Below are positions 24,314 through 35,841 of a stretch of 64,000 bases of DNA, one piece after another (position 1 is the first letter of the stretch; every line of letters starts with the position of its first letter). The stretch comes from Arachis hypogaea. Taxonomy: Eukaryota > Streptophyta > Magnoliopsida > Fabales > Fabaceae. The position numbers and the translations under genes are program-made. Where the stretch lies: assembly GCF_003086295.3 (NCBI RefSeq), contig NW_027255458.1, positions 1 through 64,000 of the forward strand. Reading direction: 5' to 3'. The notes under the pieces were generated by a model that was not told where the DNA came from, did no database searches, and saw only the letters and a list, made by a program, of their open reading frames with translations.

Positions 24314-26050
24314 TAAAGTATTTTCTCTAAGGTTTTTTTTGGGTTTTTTAGGATTTTCTAGGCTCTTTATGGGTTTTTAGGGTTTTCTAGGGTTTTAAGG
24401 GCTTTTTAGGGTTTTTAGGGGGTTTTTTGGTTTTCTAGAATTTTTTAGGTTTTTTGGAAATTTTGGGTGTTTAGGGGTTTTTTGTGTTTTTTAGGGTTTC
24501 TAGGGCTTTGTATGATTTTTCAGGGTGTTTTAGTGTCTTCTAGGGTTTTTAGGAGTTTCTTGCATTTTCTAGAGTTTTATGGATTTTTATGGTTTTTAAT
24601 GGTTTTCTAGGTTTTTAAGGATTTTTTTGGGTTTTTTAGTGTTTAGAGTTTTTTCGGGTTTTTTTGGGTTTTTTTATGGTTTTCTAGGGTTTTTGCATTT
24701 TCTAGTGTTTTTAGGTTTTTCTAGGATTTTTATGATATTTTATCATTTTCTAAGATTTTTACGGTTTTTTAGGGTTTTCTAGGATATTCTAGGATTTTCT
24801 GGGGCTTTTAAGGTTTTTAGGGTTTTCTAAGGTTTTTTTTTGGGTTTTTTAGAGTTTTTAGGGTGTTTTTTGGATTTTTCTAGGGTCTTTAGGATCTTTT
24901 AGATTTTCTAGGATTTTTTTAAAGTTTTCTAGGATTTTTTAGGGTTTTTAGAGTTTTTTAGGACTTTTTAGGATTTTTTAGGATTTCTAGTGTTTTCTAT
25001 GGTTTTTTAGATTTTTCTAATGCTTTTTAGGGTTTTTAGTGGGTTTTCTATGGTTTTCAGGAATTTTTAGGATTTTTTGAGATTTTTAGGATATTTTAGA
25101 GTTTTCTCTGATTTCTTTAATATTTTCTAAAAATCTTATTAACCTAAAAAACCCTTAAAAACCTTAAGAACCCAAGAAAATTCTAAAAAATCCTAAAAGC
25201 CCTAGAAAATCCTAAAAATCCTAAAAAGCTTTGAGAACCCTAAAATACTCTAAAAACACCTGAAAACCCTAAAATTTCTAGAAAATCCTAAAAAGTCCTA
25301 GAAAACACTAAAAAAAACACTAAGAAATCCTAGAAATCCCTAAAAACCCTATAACACCTAAAAACCATAAAAAATGATAGAAAACCCTAAAAAGACCTAA
25401 AAACTTTAAAATAACCATAGAAAACCCTAAAAAACCCTAAAAACCTTATCAAACACTAAAAAACCCTAGAAAATCTTAAAAATTTCTAAAAACCATAGAA
25501 AACCCTTAAAAACTCTAAAAACTCTAGAAAACCCTAGAAAACCTAAGTAACCCCTAAAAACTCTAAAAATCATAAAAATCCGTAAAATTCCCTAAAAACA
25601 CATAAAAACCCTAAAAACCCTAAAACCCCCTAGAAAACCCTAAAACCCTGATAAATCACCTAAAAACCCTAAAAGTTTTAGAAAACCCTAAAATATCCTA
25701 GAAATCCTAGAAAAACCCTAAAAACACTAGAAAACCCTAAAAAATACTAGAAACCCTAGAAAACCATAAAAAACACGAGAAAACCCTAAAATATCCTAAA
25801 AACACTAAAAATTTCCTAAAAACTCTAGAAAACCCTAAAAACTCCTAAAAATCCTAGAAAACCCAAAAAAATCCTTGAAAACACTAAAAAATCCTAGAAA
25901 GCTCTAAAAAACCTTAAAAATCCTAATGACAATAAAAAATGATAGAAAACCCTAAAAAAACCTAAAAAACCTAAAAAATAAAGAAAACCTTAAAAAATCC
26001 TAGAAAATCATGAAAAATTCTAAAAAAACCCTAGAAAACCATAAAAAACA
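24314..26050. repeat. H2 D-type unit
   Basis: This is a 1737 bp unit with the G-rich arm at 24314-25120 and the C-rich arm from about 25121. The arm contains the D-specific block (GATTTTTACGGTTTTTTAGG, then TCTGGGGCTTTTAAGG) and ends in CTTTAATATTTTCT, as D units do. It is followed by another D unit, not by an E unit, so the dimer alternation has not yet begun. Confidence 0.85.
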
Positions 26051-27781
26051 TAAAGTATTTTCTCTAAGGTTTTTTTCGGTTTTTTAGGATTTTCTAGGCT
26101 CTTTATGGGTTTTTAGGGTTTTCTAGGGTTTTAAGGGCTTTTTAGGGTTTTTAGGGTGTTTTTTGGTTTTCTAGAATTTTTTAGGGTTTTTTGAAAATTT
26201 TTGGTGTTTCGGGGTTTTTTGTGTTTTTTAGGGTTTTTAGGGGGTTTTTAGGGCTTTGTAGGATTTTTCAGGGTTTTTTAGTGTCTTCTAGTATTTTTAG
26301 GAGTTTGTTGCATTTTCTAGAGTTTTTATGAATTTTTATGGTTTTTTATGGTTTTCTAGGTTTTTTAGGATTTTTTGGGTTTTTTAGGGTTTAGAGTTTT
26401 TTCGGGTTTTTTTTTTGGGTTTTTTTATGGTTTTCTAGGGTTTTTAGGTTTTTCTAGGATTTTTATGATATTTTAGGATTTTCTAAGATTTTTACGGTTT
26501 TTTAGGGTTTTCTAGGATATTCTAGGATTTTCTGGGGCTTTTAAGGTTTTTAGGATTTTCTAAGGTTTTTTTTGGGTTTTCTAGAGTTTTTTGGGTGTTT
26601 TTTTTGGAATTTTCTAGAGTCTTTAGGATTTTTTAGGGTTTTCTAGGATTTTTTTAGGGTTTTCTAGGATTTTTAGGGATTTTAGGGTTTTTTAGGGTTT
26701 TTAGAGTTTTTTAGGACTTTCTAGGATTTTTTAGGATTTCTAGTGTTTTCTATGGTTTTTTAGATTTTTCTAATATTTTTAGGGTTTTTAGTGGGTTTTC
26801 TATGGTTTTTAGGAGTTTTTAGGATTTTCTGAGATTTTTAGGATATTTTATTGTTTTCTATGATTTATAGGATTCTTTAATATTTTCTAAAAATCTAAAA
26901 AAGCTAGAAAACCCTTAAAAACCTTAAGAACCCTGGAAAATTCTAAAAAATCTTAAAAATCCAAGAAAATTTTAAAAATCCTAAAAACCATTGAAAATCC
27001 TAAAATACTCTAAAAACACCTGAAAACCCTAAAAATCCTAGAAAATCCTAAAAAATCCTCGAAAACACTAAAAAAAACACTAAGAAATCCTAGAAATCCC
27101 TAAAAACCCTATAACACCTAAAAACCATAAAAAATGATAGAAAACCCTAAAAAACCCTAAAAATCCTATCAAACACTAAAAAACCCTAGAAAATCTTAAA
27201 AATTTCTAAAAACCATAGTAAACCCTTAAAAACTCTAAAACTCTAGAAAACCCTAGAAAACCTAAGTAACCCCTAAAAATTATGAAAATCATAAAAATCT
27301 GTAAAATTCCCTAGAGAATCCTAAAAAACCCTAGAAAAACCCCTAAAATCCCTAAAAACACATAAAAAACCCTAAAAATCCTAAAACCCCCTAGAAAACC
27401 CTAAAACCCTTATAAATCACCTAAAAACCCTAAAAATTTTAGAAAACCATAAAATATCCTAGAAATCCTAGAAAAACCCTAAAAACACTAGAAAACCCTA
27501 AAAAATACTAGAAACCCTAGAAAACCATAAAAAACACTAAAAAACCCTAAAATATCCTAAAAACCCTAAAAAATACTAAAAAACCCTAAAATATACTAAA
27601 AACCCTAAAAAAATCCTAAAAACTCTAGAAAACCCTAAAAAACCTTAAAAATCCTAATGACAATAAAAAATGATAGAAAACTTTAAAAAAACCTAAAAAA
27701 CCTAAAAAATAAAGAAAACCTTAAAAAATCCTAGAAAATCATGAAAAATTCTAAAAAAACCCTAGAAAACCATAAAAAACA
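26051..27781. repeat. H2 D-type unit
   Basis: This is a 1731 bp D-type unit with its G-to-C hinge near 26881. Its C-rich arm contains a short local duplication (CCCTAAAATATCC, then CCCTAAAATATACT, near 27548-27600). It lacks a segment found in other units between AACTCTAG and the CCTTAAAAATCC block, so the length stays near normal through two compensating changes. Confidence 0.82.
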
Positions 27782-29128
27782 TAAAGTATTTTCTCTAAGG
27801 TTTTTTTTGGTTTTTTAGGATTTTCTAGGCTCTTTATGGTTTTTAGGGTTTTCTAGGTTTTAAGGGCTTTTTAGGGTTTTTAGGGGTTTTTTGGTTTTCT
27901 AGAATTTTTAGGGTTTTTTGAAATTTTGGGTGTTTAGGGTTTTTTTTTTTTTTAGGGTTTTTAGGCTTGTAGGATTTTTCAGGGTTTTTAGTGTCTTCTA
28001 GTATTTTTAGGAGTTTCTTGCATTTTCTGATTTTTATTTTTTTTTTTTTTTTCTAGTTTTTTAGATTTTTTTTNNNNNNNNNNNNNNNNNNNNNNNNNNN
28101 NNNNNNNNNNNNNNNNNNNNNNNNNNNNNNNNNNNNNNNNNNNNNNNNNNNNNNNNNNNNNNNNNNNNNNNNNNNNNNNNNNNNNNNNNNNNNNNNNNNN
28201 NNNNNNNNNNNNNNNNNNNNNNNNNNNNNNNNNNNNNNNNNNNNNNNNNNNNNNNNNNNNNNNNNNNNNNNNNNNNNNNNNNNNNNNNNNNNNNNNNNNN
28301 NNNNNNNNNNNNNNNNNNNNNNNNNNNNNNNNNNNNNNNNNNNNNNNNNNNNNNNNNNNNNNNNNNNNNNNNNNNNNNNNNNNNNNNNNNNNNNNNNNNN
28401 NNNNNNNNNNNNNNNNNNNNNNNNNNNNNNNNNNNNNNNNNNNNNNNNNNNNNNNNNNNNNNNNNNNNNNNNNNNNNNNNNNNNNNNNNNNNNNNNNNNN
28501 NNNNNNNNNNNNNNNNNNNNNNNNNNNNNNNNNNNNNNNNNNNNNNNNNNNNNNNNNNNNNNNNNNNNNNNNNNNNNNNNNNNNNNNNNNNNNNNNNNNN
28601 NNNNNNNNNNNNNNNNNNNNNNNNNNNNNNNNNNNNNNNNNNNNNNNNNNNNNNNNNNNNNNNNNNNNNNNNNNNNNNNNNNNNNNNNNNNNNNNNNNNN
28701 NNNNNNNNNNNNNNNNNNNNNNNNNNNNNNNNNNNNNNNNNNNNNNNNNNNNNNNNNNNNNNNNNNNNNNNNNNNNNNNNNNNNNNNNNNNNNNNNNNNN
28801 NNNNNNNNNNNNNNNNNNNNNNNNNNNNNNNNNNNNNNNNNNNNNNNNNNNNNNNNNNNNNNNNNNNNNNNNNNNNNNNNNNNNNNNNNNNNNNNNNNNN
28901 NNNNNNNNNNNNNNNNNNNNNNNNNNNNNNNNNNNNNNNNNNNNNNNNNNNNNNNNNNNNNNNNNNNNNNNNNNNNNNNNNNNNNNNNNNNNNNNNNNNN
29001 NNNNNNNNNNNNNNNNNNNNNNNNNNNNNNNNNNNNNNNNNNNNNNNNNNNNNNNNNNNNNNNNNNNNNNNNNTCCTAGAAAATCATGAAAAACTTCTAA
29101 AAAAAACCCTAGAAAACCATAAAAAACA
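27782..29128. repeat. H2 unit interrupted by an assembly gap
   Basis: The G-rich arm starts normally at 27782. It loses homopolymer bases from about 27830 and dissolves into T runs near 28029-28053 before the N block. After the gap, sequence resumes at 29074 with the final ~55 bp of a C-rich arm (TCCTAGAAAATCATG). The type cannot be assigned, and the number of units hidden in the gap is unknown. Confidence 0.75.
28074..29073. other. Assembly gap (1000 N)
   Basis: Exactly 1000 undetermined bases. The round number indicates a fixed-length placeholder, not a measured size. Both flanks are H2 sequence of reduced quality. Confidence 0.98.
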
Positions 29129-32100
29129 TAAAGTATTTTCTCTAAGGTTTTTTTGGGTTTTTTAGGATTTTCTAGGCTCTTTATGGGTTTTTAGGGTTTC
29201 TAGGGTTTTAAGGGCTTTTCAGGGTTTTTAGGGGTTTTTTGGTTTTCTAGAATTTTTAGGGTTTTTTGGGTATTTTGGGTGTTTAGGGGTTTTTTTTTGT
29301 GTTTTTTTAGGGTTTTAGGGGTTTTTAGGGCTTTGTAGGATTTTTCAGGGTTTTTTAGTGTCTTCTAGGGTTTTAGGAGTTCTTGCATTTTCTAGAGTTT
29401 TTTTGGATTTTTATGGTTTTTTATGGTTTTCTAAGTTTTTTAGGATTTTTTTGGGTTTTTTAGGGTTTAGAGTTTTTTCGGTTTTTTTGGGTTTTTTTAT
29501 GGTTTTCTAGGTTTTTGCATTTTCTAGTGTTTTTAGGTTTCTAGGATTTTATGAATTTTTATGATATTTTAGGATATTTTAGGATTTTTTAGGTTTTTAG
29601 ATTTTTTAGGACTTTTTGGATTTTTAGGATTTTAGTGTTTTCTAGTTTTTTAGATTTTTCTAATGTTTTTAGGGTTTTTTAGTGGGTTTTCTATGGTTTT
29701 CAGGAGTTTTTAGGATTTTCTGAGATTTTTAGGATATTTTAGGTTTTCTATGATTTCTAGGATTCTTTAGTATTTTCTAAAAATCTAAAAAACCTAGAAA
29801 ACCCTTAAAAACCTTAAGAACCCTAGAAAATTCTAAAAATCCTAAAAACCCTAGAAAATCCTAAAAATCCTAAAAACCATTGAGAACCCTAAAATACTCT
29901 AAAACACTGAAAACCCTAAAAATCCTAGAAAATCCTAAAAAATCATAGAAAACACTAAAAAAACACTAAAAATCCTAGAAATCCTAAAAACCCTATAACA
30001 CCTAAAAACCATAAAAAAGATAGAAAACCCTAAAAAGACTAAAACTTTAAAATAACCATAGAAAACCTAAAAACCTAAAACCTATCAAACACTAAAAAAC
30101 CCTAGAAAACTTAAAATTTCTAAAAACCATAGAAAACCCTTAAAAACTCTAAAAACTCTAGAAAACCTAGAAAACTAAGTAACCCCTAAAAACTCTAAAA
30201 ATCATAAAAATCCGTAAAATTCCTAGAGAATCCTAAAAAACCTAAAAAACCCTAAAATCCTAAAAACACATAAAAACCCTAAAAACCTAAAACCCTAGAA
30301 AACCTAAAACCCTTATAAATCACCTAAAAATTTAGAAAACCTAAAATATCCTAGAAATCCTAGAAAAACCCTAAAAACACTAGAAAATCCTAAAAATACT
30401 AGAAACCCTAGAAAACCATAAAAAACACTAAAAAACCCTAAAATATCCTAAATACCCTAAAAAAATCCTAAAAACTCTAGAAAACCTAAAAAATCCTAAA
30501 AATCCTAGAAAACCCTAAAAAATCCTTGAAAACACTAAAAAATCCTAGAAAGCCTAAAAAACCTTAAAAATCCTAATGACAATAAAAAATGATAGAAAAC
30601 TAAAAAAACCAAAAACCTAAAAAATAAAGAAAACCTTAAAAAATCCTAGAAAATCATGAAAATTCTAAAAAAACCTAGAAAACATAAAAAACATAAAGTA
30701 TTTTCTCTAAGGTTTTTTTGGGTTTTTTAGGATTTTCTAGCTCTTTATGGGTTTTTAGTTTTCTAGGGTTTTAAGGGCTTTTTAGGGTTTTTAGGGGTTT
30801 TTTGGTTTTTAGAATTTTTTAGGGTTTTTTGGAAATTTTGGGTGTTTAGGGGTTTTTTGTGTTTTTTAGGGTTTTTAGGGCTTTGTAGGATTTTTCAGGG
30901 TTTTTTAGTGTCTTCTAGATTTTTAGAGTTTCTTGCATTTTCTAGAGTTTTTATGGATTTTTATGGTTTTTATGGTTTTCTAGGTTTTTTAGGATTTTTT
31001 TGGGTTTTTTAGGGTTAGAGTTTTTTGGGTTTTTTGGGTTTTTTATGGTTTTCTAGGGTTTTTGCATTTTCTAGTGTTTTTAGGTTTTTCTAGATTTTTA
31101 TGATATTTTAGATTTTCTAAGATTTTTACGGTTTTTTAGGGTTTTCTAGGATATTCTAGGATTTTCTGGGGCTTTTAAGGTTTTTAGGGTTTTCTAAGGT
31201 TTTTTTTGGGTTTTCTAGAGTTTTTAGGGTGTTTTTTTGGATTTTTCTAGGGTCTTTAGGATCTTTTAGGTTTTCTAGGATTTTTTAGGGTTTTAGGATT
31301 TTTAGGGATTTTAGGGTTTTTAGGGTTTTTAGAGTTTTTTAGGACTTTCTAGATTTTTTAGGATTTCTAGTGTTTTCTATGGTTTTTTAGATTTTTCTAA
31401 TGTTTTTAGGTTTTTAGTGGGTTTTCTATGGTTTTCAGGAGTTTTTAGGATTTTCTGAGATTTTTAGGATATTTTAGAGTTTTCTATGATTTCTAGGATT
31501 CTTTAATATTTTCTAAAAATCTAAAAACCTAGAAAACCCTTAAAAACCTTAAGAACCCTAGAAAATTCTAAAAAATCCTAAAAACCTAGAAAATCCTAAA
31601 AATCCTAAAAACATGAGAACCCTAAAATACTCTAAAAACACCTGAAAACCCTAAAATTCCTAGAAAATCCTAAAAAATCCTAGAAAACACTAAAAAAACA
31701 TAAGAAATCCTAGAAATCCCTAAAAACCCTATAACACCTAAAAACCATAAAAATGATAGAAAACCCTAAAAAGACCTAAAAACTTTAAAATAACCATAGA
31801 AAACCCTAAAAAACCCTAAAAACCCTATCAAACACTAAAAAACCCTAGAAAATCTTAAAAATTTCTAAAAACCATAGAAAACCCTTAAAAACTCTAAAAC
31901 TCTAGAAAACCCTAGAAAACCTAAGTAACCCCTAAAAACTCTAAAAATCATAAAAATCCGTAAAATTCCCTAGAGAATCCTAAAAAACCCTAGAAAAACC
32001 CCTAAAATCCCTAAAAACACATAAAAAACCCTAAAACCCTAAAACCCCTGAAAACCCTAAAACCCTATAAATCACCTAAAAACCCTAAAAATTTTAGAAA

Positions 32101-32461
32101 ACCCTAAAATATCCTAGAAATCCTAGAAAAACCCTAAAAACACTAGAAAACCCTAAAAAATACTAGAAACCCTAGAAAACCATAAAAAACACTAAAAAAC
32201 CCTAAAATATCCTAAAAACCCTAAAAAAATCCTAAAAACTCTAGAAAACCCTAAAAAATCCTAAAATCCTAGAAAACCCTAAAAAATCCTTGAAAACACT
32301 AAAAAATCTAGAAAGCCCTAAAAACCTTAAAAATCCTAATGACAATAAAAAATGATAGAAAACCCTAAAAAAACCTAAAAACCTAAAAAATAAAGAAAAC
32401 CTTAAAAATCCTAGAAAATCATGAAAAATTCTAAAAAAACCCTAGAAAACCATAAAAAACA
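29129..32461. repeat. H2 dimer 1 (E 29129-30693, D 30694-32461)
   Basis: The dimer is 3333 bp. E has a G-rich arm of ~640 bp lacking the D-specific ~165 bp block and ends in CTTTAGTATTTTCT near 29771. D has an ~812 bp arm ending in CTTTAATATTTTCT near 31507. The E copy shows many one-base losses at 29.3-30.7 kb next to the gap, which explains its short length (1565 bp against ~1605 for others). Confidence 0.87.
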
Positions 32462-35400
32462 TAAAGTATTTTCTCTAAGGTTTTTTTGGGTTTTTTAGGA
32501 TTTTCTAGGCTCTTTATGGGTTTTTAGGGTTTTCTAGGGTTTTAAGGGCTTTTAGGGTTTTTAGGGGGTTTTTTGGTTTTCTAGAATTTTTTAGGGTTTT
32601 TTGGTATTTTGGGTGTTTAGGGGTTTTTTGTGTTTTTTAGGGTTTTTAGGGGTTTTTAGGGCTTTGTAGGATTTTTCAGGGTTTTTTAGTGTCTTCTAGG
32701 TTTTTAGGAGTTTCTTGCATTTTCTAGAGTTTTTTTGGATTTTTATGGTTTTTTATGGTTTTCTAAGTTTTTTAGGATTTTTTTGGGTTTTTTAGGGTTT
32801 AGAGTTTTTTCGGGTTTTTTTGGGTTTTTTTATGGTTTTCTAGGGTTTTTGCATTTTCTAGTGTTTTTAGGGTTTTCTAGGATTTTTATGATATTTTTAT
32901 GATATTTTAGGATATTTTAGGATTTTTTAGGGTTTTTAGAGTTTTTTAGGACTTTCTGGATTTTTAGGATTTTAGTGTTTTCTAAGTTTTTTAGATTTTT
33001 CTAATGTTTTTAGGGTTTTTTAGTGGGTTTTCTATGGTTTTCAGGAGTTTTTAGGATTTTCTGAGATTTTTAGGATATTTTAGGTTTTCTATGATTTCTA
33101 GGATTCTTTAGTATTTTCTAAAAATCTAAAAAACCTAGAAAACCCTTAAAAACCTTAAGAACCCTAGAAAATTCTAAAAAATCCTAAAAACCCTAGAAAA
33201 TCCTAAAAATCCTAAAAACCATTGAGAACCCTAAAATACTCTAAAAACACTGAAAACCCTAAAAATCCTAGAAAATCCTAAAAAATCATAGAAAACACTA
33301 AAAAAACACTAAAAATCCTAGAAATCCCTAAAAACCCTATAACACCTAAAAACCATAAAAAAGATAGAAAACCCTAAAAAGACCTAAAACTTTAAAATAA
33401 CCATAGAAAACCCTAAAAAACCCTAAAAACCCTATCAAACACTAAAAAACCCTAGAAAATCTTAAAATTTCTAAAAACCATAGAAAACCCTTAAAAACTC
33501 TAAAAACTCTAGAAAACCCTAGAAAACCTAAGTAACCCCTAAAAACTCTAAAAATCATAAAAATCCGTAAAATTCCCTAGAGAATCCTAAAAAACCTAAA
33601 AAAACCCCTAAAATCCCTAAAAACACATAAAAAACCCTAAAAACCCTAAAAACCCTAGAAAACCCTAAAACCCTTATAAATCACCTAAAAATTTTAGAAA
33701 ACCCTAAAATATCCTAGAAATCCTAGAAAAACCCTAAAAACACTAGAAAATCCTAAAAATACTAGAAACCCTAGAAAACCATAAAAAACACTAAAAAACC
33801 CTAAAATATCCTAAAAACCCTAAAAAATCCTAAAAACTCTAGAAAACCCTAAAAAATCCTAAAAATCCTAGAAAACCCTAAAAAATCCTTGAAAACACTA
33901 AAAAATCCTAGAAAGCCCTAAAAAACCTTAAAAATCCTAATGACAATAAAAAATGATAGAAAACCCTAAAAAAACCAAAAACCTAAAAAATAAAGAAAAC
34001 CTTAAAAAATCCTAGAAAATCATGAAAAATTCTAAAAAAATCCTAGAAAACCATAAAAAACATAAAGTATTTTCTCTAAGGTTTTTTTGGGTTTTTTAGG
34101 ATTTTCTAGCTCTTTATGGGTTTTTAGGTTTTCTAGGGTTTTAAGGGCTTTTTAGGGTTTTTAGGGGGTTTTTTGGTTTTTAGAATTTTTTAGGGTTTTT
34201 TGGAAATTTTGGGTGTTTAGGGGTTTTTTGTGTTTTTTAGGGTTTTTAGGGCTTTGTAGGATTTTTCAGGGTTTTTTAGTGTCTTCTAGGATTTTTAGAG
34301 TTTCTTGCATTTTCTAGAGTTTTTATGGATTTTTATGGTTTTTTATGGTTTTCTAGGTTTTTTAGGATTTTTTTGGGTTTTTTAGGGTTAGAGTTTTTTC
34401 GGGTTTTTTTGGGTTTTTTTATGGTTTTCTAGGGTTTTTGCATTTTCTAGTGTTTTTAGGTTTTTCTAGGATTTTTATGATATTTTAGGATTTTCTAAGA
34501 TTTTTACGGTTTTTTAGGGTTTTCTAGGATATTCTAGGATTTTCTGGGGCTTTTAAGGTTTTTAGGGTTTTCTAAGGTTTTTTTTGGGTTTTCTAGAGTT
34601 TTTAGGGTGTTTTTTTGGATTTTTCTAGGGTCTTTAGGATCTTTTAGGTTTTCTAGGATTTTTTTAGGGTTTTTAGGATTTTTAGGGATTTTAGGGTTTT
34701 TAGGGTTTTTAGAGTTTTTTAGGACTTTCTAAGATTTTTTAGGATTTCTAGTGTTTTCTATGGTTTTTTAGATTTTTCTAATGTTTTTAGGTTTTTAGTG
34801 GGTTTTCTATGGTTTTCAGGAGTTTTTAGGATTTTCTGAGATTTTTAGGATATTTTAGAGTTTTCTATGATTTCTAGGATTCTTTAATATTTTCTAAAAA
34901 TCTAAAAACCTAGAAAACCCTTAAAAACCTTAAGAACCCTAGAAAATTCTAAAAAATCCTAAAAACCTAGAAAATCCTAAAAATCCTAAAAACATGAGAA
35001 CCCTAAAATACTCTAAAAACACCTGAAAACCCTAAAATTCTAGAAAATCCTAAAAAATCCTAGAAAACACTAAAAAAACACTAAGAAATCCTAGAAATCC
35101 CTAAAAACCCTATAACACCTAAAAACCATAAAAATGATAGAAAACCCTAAAAAGACCTAAAAACTTTAAAATAACCATAGAAAACCCTAAAAAACCCTAA
35201 AAACCCTATCAAACACTAAAAAACCCTAGAAAATCTTAAAAATTTCTAAAAACCATAGAAAACCCTTAAAAACTCTAAAACTCTAGAAAACCCTAGAAAA
35301 CCTAAGTAACCCCTAAAAACTCTAAAAATCATAAAAATCCGTAAAATTCCCTAGAGAATCCTAAAAACCCTAGAAAAACCCCTAAAATCCCTAAAAACAC

Positions 35401-35841
35401 ATAAAAAACCCTAAAACCCTAAAAACCCCTGAAAACCCTAAAACCCTATAAATCACCTAAAAACCCTAAAAATTTTAGAAAACCCTAAAATATCCTAGAA
35501 ATCCTAGAAAAACCCTAAAAACACTAGAAAACCCTAAAAAATACTAGAAACCCTAGAAAACCATAAAAAACACTAAAAAACCCTAAAATATCCTAAAAAC
35601 CCTAAAAAAATCCTAAAAACTCTAGAAAACCCTAAAAATCCTAAAATCTAGAAAACCCTAAAAAATCCTTGAAAACACTAAAAAATCTAGAAAGCCCTAA
35701 AAACCTTAAAAATCCTAATGACAATAAAAAATGATAGAAAACCCTAAAAAAACCTAAAAACCTAAAAAATAAAGAAAACCTTAAAAAATCCTAGAAAATC
35801 ATGAAAAATTCTAAAAAAACCCTAGAAAACCATAAAAAACA
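32462..35841. repeat. H2 dimer 2 (E 32462-34062, D 34063-35841)
   Basis: The dimer is 3380 bp. The E arm ends near 33111 and the D arm near 34889. E carries CCATTGAGAACCC early in its C-rich arm and D carries ACATGAGAACCC, a second marker that separates the two types. E also has the doubled TTTTTATGATAT near 32883-32900. Confidence 0.9.
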
